NCBI GenBank assembly: GCA_964505295.1
Contig: CAZDHR010000018.1
Span: 1-35,147 of the forward strand
Origin: DATKZH01 sp964505295
GTDB lineage: Bacteria; Planctomycetota; Planctomycetia; Pirellulales; Thermoguttaceae
Reading direction: 5' to 3'
DNA: 35,147 nucleotides
A model generated the notes under the pieces. It was not told the DNA's origin and ran no database searches. It worked only from the letters and a program-made list of their open reading frames with translations. The position numbers and the translations under genes were made by a program. Positions 28,684 through 35,147 of the stretch are shown piece by piece. Every line of letters starts with the position of its first letter. Position 1 is the stretch's first letter.

Positions 28684-28878
28684 CATAACGACCAAGTTAA
28701 CGGGGCGGCGGACCATCACAAAACGATCGTAACCGTCCTCCAACAGGTGGGTTTCAAACGAATGCCGGAAGGGGTGGCACGTCGCCCGCTTCGTGAATCG
28801 CGCCTTTCGGACCGCAGTGCCCCCGACCTTCTGACGACCGTGCCTGGCAGCGTAACGCCAGGTGGGGGACGCGAGCAA
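28681..28878 (-). pseudogene. Remnant of an integron-type tyrosine recombinase (IntI-like C-terminus)
   Basis: An open frame of 65 residues, of which about 35 are recognisable: AVRKARFTKRATCHPFRHSF followed by ETHLLEDGYD. This is the HxxR-containing block of integron integrases (and less closely XerC/D), with the catalytic His and Arg in HPFRH. The following IRTVQELLGH block and the catalytic Tyr are missing; after GYD the frame runs into unrelated residues and a stop. Upstream (28879-29104) I find no further integrase sequence, only a small inverted repeat cctggc/gccagg at 28843-28862. It is therefore a decayed fragment. It points the same way as the toxin-antitoxin pair, with its 3' end facing the cassette. 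Confidence 0.65.
28686..28696. repeat. Second copy of the 11-bp direct repeat flanking the TA pair
   Basis: taacgaccaag is identical to 27897-27907, 789 bp away. It lies at the junction of the toxin 5' region and the recombinase remnant. It may mark recombination points of a gene cassette. Confidence 0.5.
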
Positions 28879-29104
28879 GCCCAGCCACGCGCTTCGTTCT
28901 TCAAGGGGTGCCAGACTACGCGGTCATCTCGCACCCCCCAGACAGTAGTGGTACCGCCTCGCCTCATTTCCGACCTCAGTACCCTTGCCAGCCGTTGACC
29001 CGGGGTGGGCGGCGGCTTAGAGTAAAGGTTTACGGCCCTGTTCCCGGGTGGGGTTGTCGGCCCGGTTCGGGCGTTGTGGGCGTGGCCTTTTCGCCGGGAC
29101 ATCG
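28879..29104. other. Intergenic region upstream of hisF with no gene recognised
   Basis: Frames here are short and share no family features. It carries Pro/Arg-rich shadow frames only. The hisF promoter should lie here, but no convincing -35/-10 pair is visible. Some of it may be eroded integrase-gene sequence. Confidence 0.4.
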
Positions 29105-29872
29105 ATGCTTGCCAAACGGATTATTCCCTGCCTCGACGTGGATCGGGGCCGAGTGGTCAAGGGGACGAATTTCGTCAATCTCCGCGACGCCGGGGACCCG
29201 GTCGAGGTCGCCATGCGTTACGAGGAGGAAGGTGCGGACGAACTGGTCTTTCTCGATATCACCGCCAGCCATGAGGGCCGGGACATCATCCTCGACATCG
29301 TCCGCCGGACGGCCGACGTGATCTTTATGCCTCTTACGGTGGGTGGCGGAATACGCAATATGGATGACATTCGGGCCCTGCTCAACGCCGGGAGCGACAA
29401 GGTCTCCATCAACTCGGCCGCGTGTCGAGTCCCCGAATTCATCGGCCAGGCCGCCCGGCGGTTTGGCAGCCAGTGCATCGTGGTGAATATCGACCCAAAG
29501 CGGGTCCCGAGGAACGGCAAGGAAGTGTGGGAAGTCCACATAAACGGGGGGCGTATCGGCACCGGATTGGAGGCTGTGGCGTGGGCCAGGGAGGTCGAGG
29601 GCCTTGGGGCCGGCGAGATCGTGCTCACCTCGATGGATGCCGACGGCACGAAGGACGGTTATGATTTGGAGATCACGGCGGCGGTGAGCCGGGCGGTCAC
29701 GATCCCGGTGGTCGCCAGCGGGGGGGCCGGGTGTCCGGAGCACCTGGCCGACGCGATTCTGGAGGGCGGGGCCGACGCGGCGTTGGCCGCCAGCATCTTC
29801 CATTACGGCGAGTGCACGATTTGGGAGGCCAAAAGGTTGATGCAAGCCCGTGGAATTCCCGTCCGGTTGTAG
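29105..29872 (+). CDS. hisF: Imidazole glycerol phosphate synthase subunit HisF
   Basis: 255 residues, the normal HisF length. Cyclase subunit of the HisFH complex: it uses ammonia made by HisH to convert PRFAR to imidazole glycerol phosphate and AICAR in histidine synthesis. The (beta-alpha)8 barrel shows the catalytic aspartates D11 (PCLDVD) and D130 (VVNIDPKR), the phosphate-binding GGGIR (80-84) and ASGGAG near residue 202, and the conserved SMDADGTKDGYD block. The ATG at 29105 gives the standard start MLAKRIIPCLDVDRGRVVKG; an upstream in-frame Met at 29048 adds non-family residues. No other his gene is adjacent, so it appears to be a lone his gene here. It is followed by an inverted-repeat element rather than a simple terminator. 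Confidence 0.97.
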   Translation: MLAKRIIPCLDVDRGRVVKGTNFVNLRDAGDPVEVAMRYEEEGADELVFLDITASHEGRDIILDIVRRTADVIFMPLTVGGGIRNMDDIRALLNAGSDKVSINSAACRVPEFIGQAARRFGSQCIVVNIDPKRVPRNGKEVWEVHINGGRIGTGLEAVAWAREVEGLGAGEIVLTSMDADGTKDGYDLEITAAVSRAVTIPVVASGGAGCPEHLADAILEGGADAALAASIFHYGECTIWEAKRLMQARGIPVRL

Positions 29873-29876
29873 TTAA

Positions 29877-29996
29877 AACTGGGGTTTTGCAAAACGACGA
29901 CGGCTAGGAATGTTCGCCCCAGAAAAATGGATGCACATACCCCAGAAAAGACGTGTACATACGTTGCGTGAATCGCAAGTTTGCAAAACTCCAGTT
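29877..29996. repeat. 120-bp element bounded by 17-bp inverted repeats
   Basis: aactggggttttgcaaa (29877-29893) is the inverse of 29980-29996 with one mismatch. Inside are two imperfect copies of a ccccagaaaa...gcacata/gtacata unit about 23 bp apart. It contains no open frame and begins five bases after the hisF stop. It looks like a small non-autonomous mobile element or a structured intergenic repeat. The rest of the 300-bp interval to 30173 shows only an AAGGGA-type ribosome site before the next gene. Confidence 0.55.
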
Positions 29997-30173
29997 AAAA
30001 CATGCAGAGGCGGCAAGTGGCCCCCTGCCCGCCGGGTGATCGCGAGAGACGAGGGAGGCTTGTACGGCTGGTGGGGGAGGCCGGAGAAGAAGGCATGTCG
30101 GCGCGGTCTTGCGATCATTGGCCGGGCGAGGATGAAATAAGACCCCAGGCTTTCTCAAAGGGATGGTCAGAAC

Positions 30174-31322
30174 ATGGCGATTGCGGCAGGCGTCGATGAG
30201 GTACGGTTTCGTGCCAAGCGCAAGGAGTTGGAGATCGACAAGCTGTTTCGGGCGCTGGTGAAGCTCGAGGGGAGCGATGTGCACCTGAAGGTTGGCTTGC
30301 CGCCGTACGTCCGCGTCGCGGGTTCCCTTCGGCCCTTGAACCGGGAACCGATCGACGACGACGAAATGGTCCGGCTCATCTTCCCCATGATGGATGAGCG
30401 GAACCGGCGGATCTTCGACGAGAACGGAGGAACGGACTTCGCCTACTCGCTAGACGTGGAAGACAAGACTTGGCGGTTTCGGGTCAATGTCCTTCAGCAG
30501 TTGGGACACGTCGGCCTGGTTGCCCGGCGGGTGAACAATTGGATCCCCAGCTTCGAGCAGTTGAACTTGCCGCCGATTCTCGAGAAGCTCTGCACGTACT
30601 CTCAAGGGATGATCCTATTGGCCGGGATTACGGGGTCGGGCAAGAGCACGACGATCGCCTCGATGCTCGATTGGATCAATCATCGCTACCGCAAGCACAT
30701 CCTCACGCTGGAGGACCCGATCGAGTTCACGTTCACCGAGGACAAGTGTCTGATCAACCAGCGCGAGATCGGGCTGGACGTGAAGGACTTCATGACGGGG
30801 ATGAAGCACGCGGTGCGGGAAGACCCGGACATCATCCTGGTGGGTGAAATGCGCGACCGGGAGACGTTCGAGACGGCGGTCCAGGCCGCGGAGACCGGGC
30901 ACCTCGTGTTTGGAACGATTCACGCGAACACGGCCCCGAGCACCATCGGCCGGATTCTCGACCTCTTCCCGGAAGAAATGCACGGGGCGATCCGCGGCGC
31001 GCTGGATTTCAACATGAAGGCGATTATCTCCCAGAAACTGCTGCCCTCCATCAAAGAAGGGGTACCGCGGGTCCCCACCGTGGAGATCATGATCTTCACC
31101 CCCATGATTCGCAAGCTACTCATCGAGGGGGACGATCATCGGCTGCCCGATGCAATTCGCGTTGGTGCCCCGGAAGGGATGCAGGACTTCACGATGAGCT
31201 TGAAGGATCTCGTGGACAGGCAGTTGATCGATCGGGCGACGGCGTTCGAGGTCGCTCCCAACGCCGAAGCGCTGAAGATGGCTCTCAAAGGCATCCAAGT
31301 CAAAGATTCCGGGATGGTGTAA
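30174..31322 (+). CDS. PilT/PilU-type secretion/retraction ATPase
   Basis: 382 residues. A hexameric ATPase of the T2SS/T4P superfamily, closest in form to PilT (pilus retraction). It has the PilT-style N-terminal domain (SDVHLKVGLPPYVRVAGSL, about 34-52), Walker A GITGSGKST (151-159), the Asp box LEDPIEF, the Walker B region DPDIILVGEMRD and the His box HLVFGTIHANTA, all intact, so it should be active. It lacks the tetracysteine zinc motif of GspE/PilB, as PilT does. It starts with ATG at 30174 after AAGGGATGG. Its stop overlaps the start of the next gene (TAATG), so it is translationally coupled to the degenerate GspE-like protein. Whether a type IV pilus exists in this organism cannot be told from the window. 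Confidence 0.88.
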   Translation: MAIAAGVDEVRFRAKRKELEIDKLFRALVKLEGSDVHLKVGLPPYVRVAGSLRPLNREPIDDDEMVRLIFPMMDERNRRIFDENGGTDFAYSLDVEDKTWRFRVNVLQQLGHVGLVARRVNNWIPSFEQLNLPPILEKLCTYSQGMILLAGITGSGKSTTIASMLDWINHRYRKHILTLEDPIEFTFTEDKCLINQREIGLDVKDFMTGMKHAVREDPDIILVGEMRDRETFETAVQAAETGHLVFGTIHANTAPSTIGRILDLFPEEMHGAIRGALDFNMKAIISQKLLPSIKEGVPRVPTVEIMIFTPMIRKLLIEGDDHRLPDAIRVGAPEGMQDFTMSLKDLVDRQLIDRATAFEVAPNAEALKMALKGIQVKDSGMV

Positions 31323-33073
31323 TGCGCCACTTCTTGCTGGTTCTGCTGGTATCCGTTGCCATGATGACGATCTGGGCCGCAGGGGCCCAGCCCTTGTTCG
31401 CCCAGGAGGACGCCGGGGGGGGGCAGTTCCCGATCGAGGACGGCTGGAGTGGGCCGGGGGGCTACCTGAGCTTGTTCAAGGTCTTCGCCTGCTGGCTGGT
31501 CTTCCTGGCCTGGGTGGCGACGACCGACTGGGTCAATCGCGATCTCCAGGCGCATAACCTGGACTACTTGCGATGGAATCCGATCGTTTTCGGCACGTTC
31601 ATGGGCGCCTTCGTCCTGGCCTGGATCATCCCGCTCTTCCTGGTCAACTTCCCGCTGCTTCTCATCGCGTGGATCGCGCCGTTCGTCGTGTACGTGGTGG
31701 AGCGCAACAGGCAGGTGGAGAAGCACGAGAGAGTATTTACCCGTGACCACTTCCGTCATTGGCTGGCCGCGCGCACGGGAGGGAAGGTCGAGGCGGAGTC
31801 GAAGGATCCGCACACCGCGGGCCCGCCGGTCATTCTCACCGCCCGGGGCGGCGCCGCCGAGCGCGACGATCGAGCGAACCTGCTGGCCGCGCGCCAGGTG
31901 CCCGGGTTCGACGACGCCCGGGCGGTGATCGCCGACGGACTGTCGCGTCGTGCCGAAGCCGTCATGCTCGACTACACCCAGCAGGGCGTGGGCGTGCGGT
32001 ACATGGTCGACGGCGTCTGGCACAACGGCGAGCCGTTGGAACGGGAGATGGGCGATCCGATGCTGGAGGCCCTGAAAACCCTCTGCGGCCTGAACTGGGA
32101 GGACCGCCAGAGCCGGCAGCAGGGCGCTTTCGCCGTCGAGTACGAGTCGGCCAAGTTCGCCGCCACGTTGGTCAGCCAGGGGACGAAGGCGGGCGAGCGG
32201 TCGGTGATCCAGTTCGAGGGCAAGAAGACTCCGTTCAAGACGCTCGACGAGCTGGGCATGCGTCCCAAGATGCAGGAACAACTCCGGGAGATGCTCGGCG
32301 GGAGCAAGGGGGTTGTGCTGCTCTCGGCCATGCCCGGCGCGGGGTTGCGGAGCATGACGAACGTGGTGGTGCGGTCCATGGATCGATTGGTGCGAGATTT
32401 CGTTTCCGTCGAAGAGGAGAGGCACCGCTACGAGGAGATCGAAAACGTCAAGGTGATGACGTACAAGGCCGCCGAAGGGCAGACCCCCGACAGCATCTTG
32501 CGCCGCGTGTTTCTCGAGGAGCCGGAGGTCGTCATCGTTCGCGACCTGGTGAACGCCGAGACGGTCGGCATGATTTGCCGGGAGGTGGGCAACATCGGCC
32601 GGCTGGTGCTCACCACGGTGCGGGCGAAGGACAGCGCCGAGGCGCTATTGCGAGTGCTGGCCTTGAAGATCCCGCCGGCGGAATTTGCCGAGCAGGTCAC
32701 GGTGGTGCTGAGTCAGCGATTGATCCGCAAGTTGTGCGAACACTGCAAGGAGGCCTACGTGCCCACGCCGCAGGTGCTTCAGCAGTTGGGGATTCCGCCG
32801 GGCCGGGTCGATATCCTTTACCGCCCGCCTCAACAACCCGAAGACGTGTGTGAAGCGTGCGGCGGGATCGGCTACGTGGGACGGACCGCCATCTTCGAGC
32901 TTCTCGTCGTCGACGACGGGGTCCGCAGAGCCCTTGCCTCCACGCCGAAGCTCGACGTGGTTCGCCAGGCCGCCCGGAAGGCGGGAATGCGGACGTTCCA
33001 GGAAGAAGGCGTGGTGCTGGTGGCGAAAGGCCTGACCTCGCTGCCGGAACTGATGCGGGTACTCAAACAGTAG
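31322..33073 (+). CDS. Membrane-anchored GspE/PilB-like protein with degenerate P-loop
   Basis: 583 residues. N-terminus: a signal-like helix (4-27), then about three more membrane helices (50-66, 78-97, 100-118). After that comes a domain with the GspE/PilB layout. The P-loop position reads SAMPGAGLRSMT (335-346): the catalytic Lys is Leu342 and the following Ser is Arg343. The Walker B region is VVIVRDLVNAETV instead of the usual VGEIRDxETA. The zinc-binding cysteine pairs are kept (C472/C475 in CEHC, C510/C513 in CEAC), followed by GYVGRTAIFELL as in GspE/PilB. So the fold and zinc domain persist, while ATP hydrolysis is probably lost. It is coupled to the PilT-type gene by TAATG and followed at 17 bp by the CvpA-like gene. 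It may be a membrane adaptor for the active ATPase; this is inference. Confidence 0.85.
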   Translation: MRHFLLVLLVSVAMMTIWAAGAQPLFAQEDAGGGQFPIEDGWSGPGGYLSLFKVFACWLVFLAWVATTDWVNRDLQAHNLDYLRWNPIVFGTFMGAFVLAWIIPLFLVNFPLLLIAWIAPFVVYVVERNRQVEKHERVFTRDHFRHWLAARTGGKVEAESKDPHTAGPPVILTARGGAAERDDRANLLAARQVPGFDDARAVIADGLSRRAEAVMLDYTQQGVGVRYMVDGVWHNGEPLEREMGDPMLEALKTLCGLNWEDRQSRQQGAFAVEYESAKFAATLVSQGTKAGERSVIQFEGKKTPFKTLDELGMRPKMQEQLREMLGGSKGVVLLSAMPGAGLRSMTNVVVRSMDRLVRDFVSVEEERHRYEEIENVKVMTYKAAEGQTPDSILRRVFLEEPEVVIVRDLVNAETVGMICREVGNIGRLVLTTVRAKDSAEALLRVLALKIPPAEFAEQVTVVLSQRLIRKLCEHCKEAYVPTPQVLQQLGIPPGRVDILYRPPQQPEDVCEACGGIGYVGRTAIFELLVVDDGVRRALASTPKLDVVRQAARKAGMRTFQEEGVVLVAKGLTSLPELMRVLKQ

Positions 33074-33090
33074 GTAGGAACGAGTCTGCC

Positions 33091-33813
33091 ATGCTCATCT
33101 TTATACTGATTGTCATCTTCATGGCTTGCGTGGGGTTTCTGTACACGGAAGGGATGTGGGGGAACGCCTTGCGGCTGATCAACGTGGTCACGGCCGCGCT
33201 GTTGGCCACCAGTTTGTGGGAGCCGCTGGCCGGCATCCTGGAAGGAAGCATCAGCAAGCCGTTCAGCTACTTCTGGGACTTCATCGCGCTATGGGGCCTG
33301 TTCATCTTCTTCGTGCTCGTCTTCCGGCTGGCGACCAAGTCTGCCTCCAAGGTCAACGTCAGGTTCCTGGGGCTTGCGAACCGGATCGGGGGCGGGGTCT
33401 TCGCCGTGTGGATCGGTTGGGTGATGGTTTGTTTTACCCTGATGACCCTGCACACGGCCCCGCTCAAGGAGAGGTTCTTGTTCGGCGGGTTCAAGCCGGG
33501 AGAGAAGATGTTCCTGGGCCTGGCCCCCGACCAGCTCTGGCTGGGCTACATGGAGCGGATGTCGAAGGGCCCCCTCTGTCGATCGACGCCCCGCGCGTTC
33601 GACTCGGACCATGAGTTCATTCCCAAGTACGCCGCCCGGCGGGCCGCGTGGGAGGAACACCAGTCCACCAGCTCGAAGGGGGTGTTCGGTATCCTGGTCC
33701 CCGCAGGAGAAGTCCCGACGAGAACGGGCGGCGGATCAGGAGGCGGCGAATCGACCAGCGAGGAAGCGGCCGGGGACGAAGCGATCGAGAGTGAACCGCC
33801 GGCTGGCGAATGA
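33091..33813 (+). CDS. CvpA-like membrane protein
   Basis: 240 residues. Four hydrophobic helices fill the first two thirds (about 1-20, 28-50, 58-80, 97-117), with the spacing of the CvpA/colicin V production family. A polar C-terminal region ends in a Gly/Ser/Glu-rich tail (GGGSGGGESTSEE). CvpA proteins affect envelope stability and export, but their mechanism is not settled. The ATG at 33091 follows AGGAACGAG; a longer in-frame reading from 32857 overlaps the upstream gene and is not family-like. It lies 17 bp after the GspE-like gene, so it is the third member of that operon. The following intergenic hairpin repeat (33864-33947) probably marks the operon end. Confidence 0.7.
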   Translation: MLIFILIVIFMACVGFLYTEGMWGNALRLINVVTAALLATSLWEPLAGILEGSISKPFSYFWDFIALWGLFIFFVLVFRLATKSASKVNVRFLGLANRIGGGVFAVWIGWVMVCFTLMTLHTAPLKERFLFGGFKPGEKMFLGLAPDQLWLGYMERMSKGPLCRSTPRAFDSDHEFIPKYAARRAAWEEHQSTSSKGVFGILVPAGEVPTRTGGGSGGGESTSEEAAGDEAIESEPPAGE

Positions 33814-33863
33814 TCGGAAAATCTCTAGCGAGGCAGCGCCTCAGACCGAGACGACAGTGCGGT

Positions 33864-33947
33864 GTTCAGGGTTCAGGGTTCAGGGTTCAGGGTTCAGGAC
33901 TTGGAGTTCCACCTATACCCGTGAATCCTGAACCCTGAACCCTGAAC
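33864..33947. repeat. GTTCAGG heptamer array with inverted copies (hairpin)
   Basis: Five perfect head-to-tail copies of GTTCAGG occupy 33864-33898. Three perfect copies of the complement CCTGAAC occupy 33927-33947. The last three forward copies and the three reverse ones form a 21-bp perfect stem with a 28-base loop. It lies between the CvpA-like stop and the next start, so it can act as a terminator or be a dispersed planctomycete-type intergenic repeat. Confidence 0.85.
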
Positions 33948-34012
33948 CCCACAAACTTGACTCATTTGCAGCAAGTTCCGGAAACCAAGTGCCCTAGCGA
34001 CGCGCACGGATC

Positions 34013-34780
34013 ATGTCTGAAGCGGAAAACGAGCAGTTCGGATTCAGCGACCCCCGAGACGCCGAAGTGACCGAGTATCGGGCGGTCAGCGGGCTGGCCG
34101 TGGCCGGGCTGGTCTTGGGGATCGCGGCCCCGTTGGCGATGGCCCATCCGTTGCTTTGGATTGTTCCGGCGGCCGGGATCGTCTTGTCGGCGGCGGCCCT
34201 CCGGCGGATCAGCCGTGATGCCCTCGCCCTCGTTGGCCGCAAGGCGGCCTTCGCGGGATTGGTCCTTTCGGGGCTGTTTGCCGCTATCGCCCCTGCCGAT
34301 TGGTTCACGTACCGGCACCTGATCGACCGGGAGGCCGAGCAGTTCGCCCTCCAATGGTTTGATTTCCTCCGCCAGGGCGAGATGCTCAAGAGCTATCAGC
34401 TCGAGGAGCCTCCCTCCGGCCGACGTCCGCTCGACGATCGGCTCTGGGAGAACTACCAGGCCGGAAGCCAGGAACGCATGTCGCTGCAAGGCTACGTGGA
34501 CCGTGCCGAGGTCCGGAGCCTGCTGGCCCTCGGCGAGAAGGCCCTGGTTCGCTATTACGACACCGAGGGCCAGTCTCGTGTCGACGGGATGGATCAAGTG
34601 GAACAGGTCTACGCGGTGACCACGGGCGAGGCCGGCCGGAAGACGTCGTACTTCGTGCGCTTGGACATGAGACGCTATGCGGATTCCGGCACCGGCCGCG
34701 CGTACTGGCAGGTCGTCGACTTCGAGGGAGGAATCCGCCCCCGGGCACTGGGAGGGGGGGAAGCCGACCAGGAAGGCTGA
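34013..34780 (+). CDS. DUF4190-like membrane protein of unknown function
   Basis: 255 residues. Two N-terminal helices (about 26-43 and 46-62) rich in Ala/Gly, with AVSGLAVAGLVLGI as in DUF4190-type proteins, then a third helix at about 79-96. The remaining 155 residues form a soluble domain without a motif I recognise (MLKSYQLEEPPSGRR, later TSYFVRLDMRRY). Homologues of this layout are common hypothetical proteins in planctomycetes. The ATG at 34013 gives a polar N-terminus before the first helix; the ribosome site is weak. It lies 200 bp after the CvpA-like gene beyond the heptamer hairpin, so it is probably its own unit, and it converges on the isomerase-family gene. Confidence 0.7.
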   Translation: MSEAENEQFGFSDPRDAEVTEYRAVSGLAVAGLVLGIAAPLAMAHPLLWIVPAAGIVLSAAALRRISRDALALVGRKAAFAGLVLSGLFAAIAPADWFTYRHLIDREAEQFALQWFDFLRQGEMLKSYQLEEPPSGRRPLDDRLWENYQAGSQERMSLQGYVDRAEVRSLLALGEKALVRYYDTEGQSRVDGMDQVEQVYAVTTGEAGRKTSYFVRLDMRRYADSGTGRAYWQVVDFEGGIRPRALGGGEADQEG

Positions 34781-34894
34781 AGCCGGGATGAGGCAGGGTC
34801 GGCCCGGCGCTTCGGCTGCGCGGCAACCAGCAGGCGGGATTCCCGCGAGGTGTTCAAACGTCGGCGGCACGTGCCCGGGCGATGCCGCAAGCGG

Positions 34895-35147
34895 CTACGA
34901 CCACGCCTTGCCGTTCTTTCGCGTCCCGCAGACGGCCACCTCGATACCCATCGCGTCGGCCATGGCGGCCTTGGCCAGAAGGGCTCGGTCGGCTTCCTTG
35001 GGGCCGTGGGCGTAGACGACCTGGATGTGGTTGGCCTTGTGCCGGGCCATGAACTGGTCGCGGCTCGTGCCGTAGGTGACCGCGTGCATGATCGGCCACT
35101 GCGGGGGCGTCTCCTTCCAGCGGCGCTCGGTCTCTTCCGGGGGGAGC
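34895..35147 (-). CDS. L-fucose/L-arabinose isomerase-family protein, C-terminal part
   Basis: Only the last 83 residues are in the window; the gene starts beyond the right edge. The segment contains MHAVTYGTSRDQFMARHKAN and HIQVVYA, then EVAVCGTRKNGKAWS before a TAG stop at 34895-34897. The TYG...RHKANHIQVVY pattern is typical of the C-terminal domain of the L-fucose/L-arabinose isomerase family (COG2407). That family interconverts aldoses and ketoses, but many members have unknown substrates. The call rests on one motif block. The 114 bp between this stop and the DUF4190-like gene stop hold no clear terminator. Confidence 0.55.
   Translation of the reverse strand, partial: LPPEETERRWKETPPQWPIMHAVTYGTSRDQFMARHKANHIQVVYAHGPKEADRALLAKAAMADAMGIEVAVCGTRKNGKAWS

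Noticed and set aside
31322..33073. Calling this gene an active PilB/GspE motor
   Set aside because: The Walker A Lys-Ser is replaced by Leu-Arg and Walker B is altered, so catalysis is doubtful.
33864..33947. Telomere-like repeat (GGTTCAG resembles telomeric heptamers)
   Set aside because: It is a short internal array with inverted copies between two ordinary genes, not a chromosome end.
34834..34846. gcggga/tcccgc palindrome between convergent genes as terminator
   Set aside because: The one-base centre is too tight for a hairpin loop and no T-run follows.
1..35147. tRNA, rRNA or riboswitch genes
   Set aside because: I saw no cloverleaf, rRNA segment or known aptamer core by eye. A covariance-model scan would be needed to exclude small RNAs.

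Overview
The window looks like part of a draft genome or metagenome bin of a high-GC Planctomycetota bacterium, probably Pirellulales-like. This placement is inferred from gene style, not from a marker gene: a Tat-exported DUF362 protein, a DinG-type helicase of planctomycete flavour, a GspE-like ATPase with a lost P-loop, REP-like hairpins between genes, and an extremely long exported protein. Two runs of exactly 100 N (9794-9893 and 15345-15444) are scaffold-gap placeholders, and both fall inside near-identical repeats.

Layout. 64-3037 (minus): a Tat-dependent DUF362 protein and a polyprenyl-phosphate sugar transferase that starts exopolysaccharide synthesis. 3278-3694 (plus): a small zinc-ribbon membrane protein, divergent from the transferase. 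3712-8108 (minus): an MBL-fold hydrolase and a 1176-residue AsmA/TamB-like envelope protein. 8410-25466 (minus): one 17-kb gene for a secreted protein of about 5,700 residues. It has a signal peptide, a Pro/Ala/Glu/Lys linker, a secretin N0-like domain, about 70 tandem secretin-N-type domains, a second linker and a few more N-type domains, but no secretin barrel. 25917-27899 (plus): a DinG/XPD-type helicase. 27897-28878: a PIN toxin/antitoxin pair flanked by an 11-bp direct repeat, next to the C-terminal remnant of an integron-type tyrosine recombinase, so probably a decayed integron. 29105-29872 (plus): hisF. 30174-33813 (plus): a tight operon of a PilT-type ATPase, a membrane-anchored GspE/PilB-like protein with a degenerate P-loop, and a CvpA-like membrane protein. 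34013-34780 (plus): a DUF4190-like membrane protein. 34895-35147 (minus): the C-terminus of a sugar-isomerase-family protein.

The giant gene is the main discovery. Its domains are related at several scales: single units of about 66 residues, two-unit pairs, a four-unit super-repeat of 795-804 bp, and a three-unit motif recurring every 8-11 units. Comparison of repeat copies predicts the real gap sizes (261 bp for the right gap; zero or a multiple of 135 bp for the left one). These sizes restore one open frame of 5,705 codons plus stop, or 45 codons more for each extra 135-bp copy. Its function is unknown. The domain type suggests a long periplasmic rod or scaffold. Nearby envelope genes (AsmA-like) and T2SS/T4P-type ATPases make an envelope-spanning role plausible but unproven.
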